Positions 53,113 to 61,561 of a stretch of 64,000 bases of DNA are shown one piece after another (the first letter of the stretch is position 1; every line of letters begins with the position of its first letter). A program made the position numbers and the translations under genes. Source of the DNA: an uncultured Eubacterium sp. (GTDB taxonomy: Bacteria > Bacillota > Clostridia > Peptostreptococcales > Anaerovoracaceae); the NCBI GenBank assembly GCA_937900695.1, contig CALCFD010000012.1:1-64000 (forward strand). Direction: 5' to 3'. The notes under the pieces were generated by a model. The model had not been told where the DNA came from. It did not search any database and saw nothing but the letters and a program-made list of their open reading frames with translations.

Positions 53113-53141
53113 ATTATACCACACTAAAGTATAAAGGTAAA
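53113..53141 (-). promoter_or_regulatory. Promoter of the citrate synthase gene
   Basis: On the minus strand TTTACC (53141-53136) and TATAAT (53118-53113) are 17 bases apart. Confidence 0.6.
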
Positions 53142-53183
53142 TATATTTATACTAGACTGCATAATTATGCTAAGAAAAAAAAC

Positions 53184-53212
53184 TTTACATTGTATGATGT
53201 AAAGGATAAAAT
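53184..53212 (+). promoter_or_regulatory. Promoter of the first cobalamin-riboswitch operon
   Basis: TTTACA (53184-53189) and TAAAAT (53207-53212) are 17 bases apart. CTTTACAT/ATGTAAAG (53183-53204) is an inverted repeat over the -35 and spacer that could be an operator. Confidence 0.55.
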
Positions 53213-53237
53213 TAATATTAAGTAAATTTTATATGAG

Positions 53238-53361
53238 CATATATGTTCTGATAATATCAGTATTAAGGGAAGTAGGTGTAAGTCCTGCGCGGTAACGCCA
53301 CTGTGATGATGGTTTGCAATTATATCTAAGCCAGTGGACCTACATATTATGTTAAGATGCA
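53238..53361 (+). promoter_or_regulatory. Cobalamin riboswitch 1
   Basis: Conserved aptamer segments appear in order: AAGGGAAGTAGGTG, AAGTCCTGCGCGGTAACGCCACTGT, then the B12-box-like AAGCCAGTGGACCTAC. The ends GCATATATGTT and ACATATTATGTTAAGATGC can form P1. A hairpin (GATGCACT with AGTGGCATC, about 53355-53391) and a terminator follow, so it probably acts by transcription attenuation. Confidence 0.92.
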
Positions 53362-53411
53362 CTAATTAAAAAAAGTGGCATCATCTTTGTGTTGTTAAAT
53401 TATATAAAACG

Positions 53412-53438
53412 GGCTACAACAGGTGTTGTAGTCTTTTT
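53412..53438 (+). terminator. Terminator of cobalamin riboswitch 1
   Basis: GGCTACAACA (53412-53421) pairs with TGTTGTAGTC (53424-53433), one G-U, followed by six T residues. It lies 16 bases before the first gene. Confidence 0.8.
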
Positions 53439-53453
53439 TGAGGATAATATTAT

Positions 53454-54440
53454 ATGGCTATATTAAACAGTAGAGAAAGAGATATTTATAAAAAGCAATT
53501 TCAAAAGCTAGTATTAGAGTATGAAGGAAAAGAAAATAATCTAATTGAGAGATATTCTATAAAAAAGGACATTGGTAATGAAATTTATAAAAGCTTTAGT
53601 GATAAAGAACTTTTACAAATTCTTAGGCTAAAAGCAAAAACATTAAATCATACACCATCTCAGAAGGAAGTACCATTAATTTTTAAGGAATATATTAAGG
53701 CTAGATTTAAGAAATGGCCCTATGCTTTAAAAGAAGCAGGTTTAAGTAAGGCTGCTGGAAGTGGTAGTAAAAATCTTACAGAGTTAGAAAAAGAAAATAA
53801 AAAGAGAAAAGAGATGATTGTAGAGCTTAGAAAACTTACTATGGAAAAGGGATACATTCCTCATCCACATGAAGTACCAGAAATAAGCAAAGAACTTAAA
53901 AAAGTTTCTAGCTCATGGAGTGATATTATAAAAGAAGCAGGACTAGATAAATTAGACCTTAAAAGTAACAACCTTATAAAAGAAAAGAATATAGAGCCTG
54001 AAATTCAAGAAATACTAGATGAAATCAAGAAGAATGCATACGAAAAAGGAAGAGCGCCTCTTAAAAGTGAATTAGAATCAGAAATAAAGAAAATTCTTTT
54101 AGATAGATTTGGTTCATGGAGAAATGTGCTATTTCAAATTGATTTAGAGCCAGTAAGACGTATACGACCATTTGCAAATACCTTTATTGACTATAGGAAT
54201 AGAAAAGAACTTGGAAAGCATAGTGAAGTTTTAACTAATTGTTATTACAAAGTTTTGAATCTTAGAGAAGAAGATAAAAAGGATTTAAAGGAACTTAAGA
54301 AAATTGCAGATGCAAATGGTGGAAGTGTAGATAAGAAAGATGTATCAAAAGATATGAAAAAGAGACTACAGCAAAGCTGTGGAACATGGAGTAATGCATT
54401 GTGGCAGATTGGGATAGACATATCAAAGGATAAAAAATGA
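53454..54440 (+). CDS. Protein of four homing-endonuclease-associated-type repeats, B12-controlled
   Basis: A 328-residue hydrophilic, lysine-rich protein made almost wholly of four diverged repeats at about 51-98, 120-164, 187-231 and 277-321. Each has a helix with A-x-K/E-x-G, a short variable region, then a W-containing helix: FKKWPYALKEAGL, SSSWSDIIKEAGL, FGSWRNVLFQIDL, CGTWSNALWQIGI. This is the pattern of the homing endonuclease associated repeat/HNH_repeat family, thought to bind DNA. No nuclease motif, signal peptide or TM segment is seen. It is the first gene after riboswitch 1 and overlaps ecfT by four bases. A DNA-binding regulatory role is possible but unproven. Confidence 0.6.
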   Translation: MAILNSRERDIYKKQFQKLVLEYEGKENNLIERYSIKKDIGNEIYKSFSDKELLQILRLKAKTLNHTPSQKEVPLIFKEYIKARFKKWPYALKEAGLSKAAGSGSKNLTELEKENKKRKEMIVELRKLTMEKGYIPHPHEVPEISKELKKVSSSWSDIIKEAGLDKLDLKSNNLIKEKNIEPEIQEILDEIKKNAYEKGRAPLKSELESEIKKILLDRFGSWRNVLFQIDLEPVRRIRPFANTFIDYRNRKELGKHSEVLTNCYYKVLNLREEDKKDLKELKKIADANGGSVDKKDVSKDMKKRLQQSCGTWSNALWQIGIDISKDKK

Positions 54441-55351
54441 AGATAGATTTAAAAAATGGTATAGGAAAGAACAATGAATTTGCATCATATCATCCATTAG
54501 TGATTTTTACTTATTTTATAGGAGTGATAGGAGTTAGTATGACCATAAGTTACCCGTTGATTATAGGGATATCGTTTGCTGTTGCATTTTTTTATTCGGT
54601 GCTTTTAAAGGGAAGCAAAGTTATAAAGTTTAATGTATTAGTGTCCTTAGGGAGTGTGATGTTTACTACATTATTCAATACTTTATTTACTCATGATGGC
54701 AATAGCGTGCTTTTTTACATAAATGCCAATAGAATTACAGCTGAGGCTATGTGTTACGGAGCATTTTCAGGAATGGTAATAGCAACAGTCATAATATGGT
54801 TTAGCTCATTTAATTTTATTGTTAATGGTGAGATGATAATGTATATTTTTTCTCGGATATCATCAGTATTTGGATTATTGATTTCTATGATTTTAAGATA
54901 TATCCCCTTATTAAAGGTAAGATATGATGAGATAAATATGGGGCAAAAATGCCTTGGTAAAATGTACGATGGTAAATTTATAGGAAGAATAAAGGATATT
55001 ACTAAAAAGACATCGATTTTGATAGCTTGGTCACTGGAGTCATCTATTGAAAGTGCAGATTCCATGGCGGCAAGAGGTTATGGCTTAAAAGGAAGAAGTA
55101 GCTTTACTTTGTATAAGGCTTCTAGTCGAGATTACTTTTTAGGTATAATATTTATCCTTTTGATTATAGCTATTATAGCAGTAAATATAGGTTTTAATAT
55201 TAAGATGTATTTTTATCCGGTTATTGTAGTTCCTAAAGATTCAATGGCAATATTTGCAGAGGTATTATTTTTTGGAGCTATATCAGCAATACCTATTTTA
55301 ATAGATATTTTAGGAGAATATAGATGGCAAAAATTAGAGTCCAAAATTTGA
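54437..55351 (+). CDS. ECF transporter transmembrane (T) component
   Basis: A 304-residue CbiQ/EcfT family membrane protein that couples the ATPases to the substrate-binding S component. About six hydrophobic segments are visible. The coupling-helix signatures of T components are present as SSIESADSMAARGYG, with the A-R-G motif. It starts four bases before the end of the repeat protein gene and overlaps the ATPase gene by 28 bases. Its position behind a cobalamin riboswitch points to a cobamide or precursor transporter. Confidence 0.85.
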   Translation: MKIDLKNGIGKNNEFASYHPLVIFTYFIGVIGVSMTISYPLIIGISFAVAFFYSVLLKGSKVIKFNVLVSLGSVMFTTLFNTLFTHDGNSVLFYINANRITAEAMCYGAFSGMVIATVIIWFSSFNFIVNGEMIMYIFSRISSVFGLLISMILRYIPLLKVRYDEINMGQKCLGKMYDGKFIGRIKDITKKTSILIAWSLESSIESADSMAARGYGLKGRSSFTLYKASSRDYFLGIIFILLIIAIIAVNIGFNIKMYFYPVIVVPKDSMAIFAEVLFFGAISAIPILIDILGEYRWQKLESKI

Positions 55352-56979
55352 CATTTAAATATCCGTTAAGTTCTAAAATGGCTCTTACGGATATAAATTT
55401 AGATGTAGAAAAATCATCATTTGTAGTTATATGTGGTAAATCGGGTTGTGGTAAGAGTACACTCTTAAGACATATGAAAAAGCAAATGATTCCATATGGA
55501 GAAAAAAAAGGTAAAGTTTTAATTGATAATGTTGAAATAGAAGAAACAGATGACAGAAAAAGTGTAAGTCAGATAGGATTTATACAACAAAATCCAGAAT
55601 TGCAACTTGTAACAGATAAAGTATGGCATGAACTTGCTTTTGGTCTTGAAAATTTAGGTTTAAATAATCAAATTATAAAAAGAAGAGTAGCAGAAATGGC
55701 AAATTACTTTGGCATTCAAGCATGGTTTAGAAAAGATGTAACTCAGCTTTCTGGAGGACAAAAGCAGTTGCTTAACTTAGCGTCTGTAATGGTGATGCAA
55801 CCAGACATTTTAATTTTAGATGAACCAACATCTCAGTTAGATCCGATAGCTACATCAGAGTTTTTAAATACTCTTCATAAAATTAATAAAGAACTTGGAA
55901 CTACGATAATAATTTCAGAGCATAGACTAGAAGAAGTTATACCTATGGCTGATAAAATAGTGGTAATGGATCAAGGAAAGATAATAGCAGATCAAAGACC
56001 AGAAAATGTGGCTACTATTTTATATGATAAGGATAAAGAAAAAAGACATCCCATGTTTGAAGGATTTCCAGCTGTTATGCGCATTTTTCAAGGAATTAAT
56101 GGAATAGAAAAGACACCGCTTACAGTTAGAGATGGGAGGTTACTTCTTGAAGAAATATTAAAAAATAAGGAAGTAAAAAATAATTTGTTTTATAGAGAAA
56201 AAAAACATATAAAAAAAGATAAAGGTAAAAGCATTATTACCTTAAAAGATGTGTGGTTTAAGTATAACAAGGGAGAAGACTTTGTCTTGAGAGGAGCAGA
56301 GATAGATATTCCTAAGGGAAGTTGGTTTTGTATGCTAGGTGGAAATGGAGTAGGCAAGAGTACACTTTTAAAGGCTATTGCTGGAAATATTAAGCCACAA
56401 AGAGGAAAAATTACCATAAAAGAGGACAAGTCGATAGCGATGGTTCCTCAAAATCCTCAAGCGTTATTTACTGAAATTACAGTAGAAGAAGAACTTTATG
56501 AGGGAATATGTCATCTACCATTTGATGAGAAATATAAACTTGAACAGGTGGAGATTATGTTAAAGTTAATGGAAATCGAACATCTTAGAGAGGCAAATCC
56601 ATATGACCTATCAGGTGGTGAGCAGCAAAGACTTGCTATAGGTAAGGTACTTTTAACAAAACCTGATATTTTATTATTAGATGAACCTACAAAGGGTTTG
56701 GATCCATTTTTTAAAGGTACATTAGCGGATATTTTTAATAAATTAAATTCTAATGGATTGACTATTTTTATGGTAAGTCACGATATAGAGTTTTGCGCAG
56801 AGCATGGCAAAATTTGTGGTATGTTTTTTGATGGTGAAATTATTTCGGTGGATGAAGCTAAAGAGTTTTTTGCAGGAAATAGCTTTTATACTACATCAAC
56901 AAATAAGCTGTTTAGAAGTTATGAACCTGATATAGTAACTTGCAAGGAGGCTGAAGAATGGATGAAAAAGGTCATTTAA
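55324..56979 (+). CDS. ECF transporter ATPase with two fused ABC domains
   Basis: A 551-residue protein with two ABC ATPase domains in one chain, replacing the separate EcfA1 and EcfA2. Domain 1 (about 1-235) has Walker A GKSGCGKST, signature LSGGQKQ and Walker B ILILDEPTSQLD. Domain 2 (about 298-545) has GGNGVGKST, LSGGEQQR and ILLLDEPTKGLD. Each has a Q-loop and switch His (SEHR, VSHD). It powers the transporter formed with the neighbouring T and S components. Confidence 0.92.
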   Translation: MAKIRVQNLTFKYPLSSKMALTDINLDVEKSSFVVICGKSGCGKSTLLRHMKKQMIPYGEKKGKVLIDNVEIEETDDRKSVSQIGFIQQNPELQLVTDKVWHELAFGLENLGLNNQIIKRRVAEMANYFGIQAWFRKDVTQLSGGQKQLLNLASVMVMQPDILILDEPTSQLDPIATSEFLNTLHKINKELGTTIIISEHRLEEVIPMADKIVVMDQGKIIADQRPENVATILYDKDKEKRHPMFEGFPAVMRIFQGINGIEKTPLTVRDGRLLLEEILKNKEVKNNLFYREKKHIKKDKGKSIITLKDVWFKYNKGEDFVLRGAEIDIPKGSWFCMLGGNGVGKSTLLKAIAGNIKPQRGKITIKEDKSIAMVPQNPQALFTEITVEEELYEGICHLPFDEKYKLEQVEIMLKLMEIEHLREANPYDLSGGEQQRLAIGKVLLTKPDILLLDEPTKGLDPFFKGTLADIFNKLNSNGLTIFMVSHDIEFCAEHGKICGMFFDGEIISVDEAKEFFAGNSFYTTSTNKLFRSYEPDIVTCKEAEEWMKKVI

Positions 56980-57896
56980 CCCAATATCAAGTAGCATCTA
57001 AAAAACGAATTAAGGTTATGTACATTATGATAATTGTAGTTATACCATTACTTTCGTTTCTGTGTTATAAGCTTTTAGGCCAAGATATGTATATGTTAGT
57101 AAGTCTTATAATTTTAGTTGCTACTATGGCTCCATTTTTTATGATATTTGAAAAACGTAAACCTAAGGCAAGAGAAATAATGCTAATTGCAATGATGAGT
57201 GCTATTACTGTATTTTTACATACAATTTTTCATGTGATTATGCCTATACAAATAGGAACGGCTATGGTAATAATTTCAGGGATTTCATTAGGGCCTGAAG
57301 CAGGATTTTTAATCGGAGCTCTCTCTAGGCTTATATGTAATTTTTATATGGGACAAGGACCATGGACACCATGGCAGATGTTTTGTTGGGGATTATTGGG
57401 ATTTTTAGCAGGGCTTATATTTAATAAAGATAATGTGGAAGAAATAAAATCAAGGTCATTTAAGATTATTGCAGGCCCGATTATGTCTATAATCTTTACA
57501 TTGTTAGTAGGATATATTTCTTATATTATATTTCCTAATGGATATGATAGCTTTATTGGTTGGAGACTTTATTTCTTTGGAATAATAGGTCTTATAATTG
57601 GATTGGTGGTTCAAAAAAAACAGTTTCCTGTAGATGGACTTACCATGGCGGTTATGACATTTTTTATGACTTTTATAATATATGGAGGAATTATGAATAT
57701 CAGTACTGTGATAAATTCAACTAATATGCCTGGAGCAGGAGATATAAGTTTAAACGGACTTAAATTAATATACATTTCTGGAGCTCCATACGATTTTTTT
57801 CATGGGCTGACAGCAGCCATATGTGTATTTTTATTTGGTGATAATATAATTAAAAAGCTTGAGCGAATTAAGATAAAGTTTGGAATATATAGGTGA
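56958..57896 (+). CDS. ECF transporter S component, probably for cobamides
   Basis: A 312-residue integral membrane protein with about eight hydrophobic segments. It resembles substrate-binding S components: a conserved core ISLGPEAGFLIGALSRLICNF and GPWTPWQMFCWGLLGFLAG, as in cobalamin-type S components placed beside EcfT/EcfA. The first 60 residues with two extra TM segments are longer than in a typical six-TM S component. It starts 22 bases before the ATPase stop after AAGGAGGCTGAAG. Substrate assignment to cobalamin rests on the riboswitch and neighbours. Confidence 0.8.
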   Translation: MDEKGHLTQYQVASKKRIKVMYIMIIVVIPLLSFLCYKLLGQDMYMLVSLIILVATMAPFFMIFEKRKPKAREIMLIAMMSAITVFLHTIFHVIMPIQIGTAMVIISGISLGPEAGFLIGALSRLICNFYMGQGPWTPWQMFCWGLLGFLAGLIFNKDNVEEIKSRSFKIIAGPIMSIIFTLLVGYISYIIFPNGYDSFIGWRLYFFGIIGLIIGLVVQKKQFPVDGLTMAVMTFFMTFIIYGGIMNISTVINSTNMPGAGDISLNGLKLIYISGAPYDFFHGLTAAICVFLFGDNIIKKLERIKIKFGIYR

Positions 57897-57901
57897 GGTT
57901 A

Positions 57902-58471
57902 ATGACTAAAACATTTGAAAAAAAGATTAAGAGAAAAAAAGCTAGAGGTGTAGCAATTGCAATCCTTTTAGTGATAATAGGGGTCGGTATATTTTGGCAG
58001 ATGGAAATTTATACAAAAGGCGATGTGGCTAAAAACATCGATGAAAAAATAGTAGGTCCAGGTAAGATTACAGCAACCATAGAGATAAGATGCGATAGTT
58101 TATCTGATAATATGTCAAATCTTAAGAAAAAGGAAAAGGCGAAATGGATACCAAAGGATGGAGTAATTTTGAAAAAAACCACATATGTTTTAGAAAAAGA
58201 TGCCACTGTATTTGATCTTTTGCGAAAAGCCACAGAAAGTCAGCAAATACAGACGGAATATTCATATACTAAGGCATATAATTCGTACTATGTAGAGGCA
58301 ATAAATCATCTTTATGAATTTGATGGTGGTAAGCTTAGTGGATGGCAATATTATGTAAATAAACAATTTCCTCAGCATGGATGTTCAAAATATAAACTAA
58401 AAGACAATGATGAGGTTCTTTGGGTATATACTTGTGATAATGGTAAGGATATAGATTTAAATGAAAAATAG
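57902..58471 (+). CDS. Membrane-anchored DUF4430 protein
   Basis: A 189-residue protein with a basic N terminus, one TM segment (about 17-37), and an extracytoplasmic domain. The latter matches DUF4430, the fold that forms the C-terminal beta domain of eukaryotic transcobalamin and intrinsic factor: ATVFDLLRKATE, then YYVEAINHLYEFDGGKLSGWQYYVN and DNDEVLWVYT, split over the conserved blocks. Its place directly after the ECF S component in a cobalamin-riboswitch operon suggests that it helps capture cobamide outside the cell. The ATG at 57902 follows AGGTGAGG; a GTG at 57893 is the alternative. Confidence 0.75.
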   Translation: MTKTFEKKIKRKKARGVAIAILLVIIGVGIFWQMEIYTKGDVAKNIDEKIVGPGKITATIEIRCDSLSDNMSNLKKKEKAKWIPKDGVILKKTTYVLEKDATVFDLLRKATESQQIQTEYSYTKAYNSYYVEAINHLYEFDGGKLSGWQYYVNKQFPQHGCSKYKLKDNDEVLWVYTCDNGKDIDLNEK

Positions 58472-59222
58472 ATTATATTTGGCTACTTTTTCTGCGGATG
58501 CCATAGAATTAATAAAAAAATATAATATTAATATGGAGTATAATCATCCTTGTATTTCATCTTGCTTAGATGATTTAGATAAAATAACATATGAGATGAA
58601 AAGAGATTTTATGGATTCAAAAGCAAAAAAAGCCATAGTACATGGGCCATTTACGGAGATTATACCTGCATCTATAGATCCTAGAGCTATTAAATTAGGT
58701 CTTGAAAGATTAAATGAAGCTTATGAAGTGGCTAAAAGAGTTGAGTGTAATAGGATGGTTGTTCATACAGGTTATGTACCACTTTTGTATTTTAAAAAGT
58801 GGCACATTGAAAAGTCCATAGAATTTTGGCAAAAATTTTTAGAAGATAAACCAAAAGATTTTGGAATTTACATAGAAAATGTATTTGATGACGAACCTTA
58901 TACTTTAAAAGAAATCATAGATAATATCGATGATAAAAGAGTGAGAGTTTGTTTTGATATAGGTCATGCCAATGCTATGACTGAAAAAAATATAAAAATA
59001 GAGGAATGGATTGAGGTTTTAGGGCCATATATTTCTCATCTTCATATTCACAATAATTATGGAAAAACAGATGAACATAATGATATTTTTGATGGAAATA
59101 TGGATGTATTAAAAATTATTTCTACTATTGATGAAATGTGTGTAGTAAAACCTACTATAACCATTGAAAGTCATAGAGCCATAGAAATGTTGGAGGTTTT
59201 GCTTTCAGGTAATAAATATTGA
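58461..59222 (+). CDS. AP endonuclease 2-type TIM-barrel protein, possibly CbiR-like
   Basis: A 253-residue sugar phosphate isomerase/AP endonuclease family 2 TIM barrel. Metal ligands are visible as His in VHGPFTE, His in VVHTGYVP, Glu in IYIENVFDDE, Asp and His in CFDIGHANAM, His in HLHIHNN and DEHNDIFDG, and Glu in ITIESH. The cobamide-remodelling hydrolase CbiR belongs to this superfamily, and the gene sits at the end of a cobalamin-riboswitch operon, so a CbiR-like role is the best guess. A sugar isomerase or DNA-repair role is less fitting. It starts 11 bases before the DUF4430 stop. Confidence 0.65.
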   Translation: MKNRLYLATFSADAIELIKKYNINMEYNHPCISSCLDDLDKITYEMKRDFMDSKAKKAIVHGPFTEIIPASIDPRAIKLGLERLNEAYEVAKRVECNRMVVHTGYVPLLYFKKWHIEKSIEFWQKFLEDKPKDFGIYIENVFDDEPYTLKEIIDNIDDKRVRVCFDIGHANAMTEKNIKIEEWIEVLGPYISHLHIHNNYGKTDEHNDIFDGNMDVLKIISTIDEMCVVKPTITIESHRAIEMLEVLLSGNKY

Positions 59223-59225
59223 CTT

Positions 59226-59254
59226 TTGTTACCTAAAGACATAAAATATATAAT
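59226..59254 (+). promoter_or_regulatory. Promoter of the second cobalamin-riboswitch operon
   Basis: TTGTTA (59226-59231) and TATAAT (59249-59254) are 17 bases apart, starting just after the stop codon of the TIM-barrel gene. Confidence 0.6.
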
Positions 59255-59264
59255 AGAATTTAAT

Positions 59265-59440
59265 AGTTTTCAAGTGTTATTTTACTTAATAAAGGAAACA
59301 GGTTAAAGTCCTGTACGGTACCGCCACTGTAAGTGAGGAGCAGCTTTTGATATACCACTGATTTCATCGGGAAGGTAAAAGCAAGTGATGATTCACAAGT
59401 CAGGAGACTTGCTTGAAAATGTTATATGACGAGTATCATT
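59265..59440 (+). promoter_or_regulatory. Cobalamin riboswitch 2
   Basis: The aptamer shows AAAGGAAACAGGTTAAAGTC, CTGTACGGTACCGCCACTGTAA, a long variable arm, and the B12 box AAGTCAGGAGACTTGCTTG. It is longer than riboswitch 1, having the extra P7-P11 type arm, so the two may belong to different cobalamin subclasses. A terminator follows. Confidence 0.93.
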
Positions 59441-59459
59441 TGTAATAGGTAGATATACG

Positions 59460-59490
59460 GGCTATTTGTAATGCAAATAGCCTTTTTTTT
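59460..59490 (+). terminator. Terminator of cobalamin riboswitch 2
   Basis: GGCTATTTG (59460-59468) pairs perfectly with CAAATAGCC (59474-59482) across TAATG, followed by eight T residues, 30 bases before the first gene. Confidence 0.9.
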
Positions 59491-59519
59491 ATTATCAAAA
59501 ACAAATAGGAGCATGAAAA

Positions 59520-60452
59520 ATGAACGAAAAAATTGCAAAAATTAAAGAAGAAATAAGTAAGGCAGTAACTGGCAAAGACGAAATTATAGAAAAGGTTATG
59601 GCGGCAATTTTAGCTGGAGGTCATATATTATTAGAAGATATTCCAGGTGTAGGCAAGACTACACTTGCACTAGCTTTAAGTAAAAGCATGGGGCTTGAGT
59701 TTAATAGAGTTCAGTTTACGCCAGATGTTGTTCCATCAGATATTACAGGATTCACAATGTTTGAAAAGAATTCCGGTGACTTTGAATATAAGCCAGGTGC
59801 TATAATGTGCAATTTTTTCTTAGCAGATGAAATCAACAGAACTTCAAGTAAAACTCAGTCAGCCTTACTTGAAGTTATGCAGGAAGGAAAAGTGACAGTG
59901 GATGGAATATCACACAAAGTACCTGAGCCATTTATTGTAATGGCAACTCAAAATCCAATAGGTACAATTGGTACGCAGATGCTTCCAGAAGCGCAGCTTG
60001 ATAGATTTATGATTCAACTTTCTATGGGATATCCAACCTTTGAACAGCAGATAGAAATCCTAAGGAATCGCCATAAAGAGGATCCATTAGAAAGTATTAG
60101 ACAGGCAATTACAGTCAATGAACTTGAAGAAATGATTGCCCAGGTAAAGGAAATCTTTGTAGATGTAAAAATATATAAATATATAACTATGCTGACAGAG
60201 GCCACTAGAAATCACGAACTTATAAAGCTAGGTGTAAGCCCAAGAGGAGCACTTGCACTTTGTGCTATAGCTAAAGCAGAAGGATATTTAAAAGGCAGAA
60301 ATTACGTAGTACCAGAGGATGTAGCAAATTTATTTGTAGATGTATGTAAACATAGAATCATTCTTAATCCAAAAGCGCAGTTAGCCGATAAGAGTAAAGA
60401 AATGATTTTAGTAGAGATTTTAAAGGAGATTAAAGCTCCAACACTTGATTAG
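59520..60452 (+). CDS. MoxR family AAA+ ATPase
   Basis: A 310-residue AAA+ chaperone-like ATPase. Walker A is DIPGVGKTTLALAL, Walker B FLADEINRT, then the MoxR signatures LLEVMQEGKVTVDG and MATQNPIGTIGT with the sensor, and LPEAQLDRF. The C-terminal lid follows. MoxR proteins usually help mature metal- or cofactor-containing or surface complexes and are typically encoded with DUF58 and transglutaminase-like genes, as here. TAGGAGCATG precedes the ATG. Control by a cobalamin riboswitch is unusual for this family. Confidence 0.92.
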   Translation: MNEKIAKIKEEISKAVTGKDEIIEKVMAAILAGGHILLEDIPGVGKTTLALALSKSMGLEFNRVQFTPDVVPSDITGFTMFEKNSGDFEYKPGAIMCNFFLADEINRTSSKTQSALLEVMQEGKVTVDGISHKVPEPFIVMATQNPIGTIGTQMLPEAQLDRFMIQLSMGYPTFEQQIEILRNRHKEDPLESIRQAITVNELEEMIAQVKEIFVDVKIYKYITMLTEATRNHELIKLGVSPRGALALCAIAKAEGYLKGRNYVVPEDVANLFVDVCKHRIILNPKAQLADKSKEMILVEILKEIKAPTLD

Positions 60453-60475
60453 ACATAATTGGGCGATAAATAACA

Positions 60476-61561
60476 ATGAAGAATTTTATAAAGAATAATT
60501 TAAGAAGCATAGTGTCTTTTATAGTTTTTACTGCAATGGTTTTAACCTTATACATATCAAAGGATGGACCGCTGACTATGGCATTGATCCTTTTTTTTGC
60601 TATGTACTTTGGATTATCTATAGCAATAGCAAAGATAGTTATTAAAAATATAAATGTAAGTACAGTTAGTTATGAGACTGAAAAAAATCAGGATAAGCAG
60701 TTGATAATTAATATTGAAAATGAAGGCATATTACCTTTGCTAAATGTAAGGATAAATATAGAAGCACAAAATATAATAACGCGAAGAAAAGATGCATCAA
60801 ATTTAGTTGCAGATATAATGCCTAAAAAAGAAAAGAATTTACATATAGTTATAAGAGATAATCTTTGTGGAGCCATAAGAATTAAAATAGATGAAGTTAT
60901 AGCAGGAGATGTTTTAGGAATTGTAAAAATAAAAAAGAAACTTAATATTTGTGAGTATTTATATATATTTCCAAATGTTGAGAAACTTGCAATTTCAGAT
61001 AAAGAAATAAATAAATACGATATGGAAAGTTATAAGTATTCACCTATACAAAAGGGCAATGATACCAGTGAAACATTTGGCATATCAAATTATCAGCCAG
61101 GAGATAGTATAAAAGCCATTCACTGGAAATTATCTAGCAAGATGGATAATATTGTAATAAGAGAACTTGGACTTCCAATAGATAATAAACTTATGATTTT
61201 AGTAGACAAAAGTGATGTTGATGGCGAAAGTTTAAGAAGCGATGCAACAGGAGTTGCAGCTTCTTTAGCATATACTATGATTTTAAAAGGAGTGAGTCAT
61301 CATATTGGCTGGTATGATGAAAATAAAAAAGAATTTGTAACATTTATTATAAGAGGACAAGAGGACTTTTGGTCTATGGTGCCGGAGCTTTTGAGAAGTC
61401 CATTTGTATATGGCATAGAGCCTATAGAAGAGCAGTTTATTAGTGCTGATTGTGAAAAGCAATTTACAAATTTTGCAGTTGTTTCAAATAATGAAGTAGG
61501 CATAGAAAGATTGATGACATATGGAGAAGTTAATATATATAGACCGCAGCAATTTAAATAA
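60476..61561 (+). CDS. DUF58 domain protein
   Basis: A 361-residue protein with two N-terminal TM segments (about 12-28 and 33-53) and a beta-rich region. A DUF58/VWA-like domain contains the signature QPGDSIKAIHWKLSSK and a following metal-site-like stretch MILVDKSDVDGES. DUF58 proteins partner with MoxR ATPases. It follows moxR after 23 bases and overlaps the next gene by 41 bases. Confidence 0.85.
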   Translation: MKNFIKNNLRSIVSFIVFTAMVLTLYISKDGPLTMALILFFAMYFGLSIAIAKIVIKNINVSTVSYETEKNQDKQLIINIENEGILPLLNVRINIEAQNIITRRKDASNLVADIMPKKEKNLHIVIRDNLCGAIRIKIDEVIAGDVLGIVKIKKKLNICEYLYIFPNVEKLAISDKEINKYDMESYKYSPIQKGNDTSETFGISNYQPGDSIKAIHWKLSSKMDNIVIRELGLPIDNKLMILVDKSDVDGESLRSDATGVAASLAYTMILKGVSHHIGWYDENKKEFVTFIIRGQEDFWSMVPELLRSPFVYGIEPIEEQFISADCEKQFTNFAVVSNNEVGIERLMTYGEVNIYRPQQFK

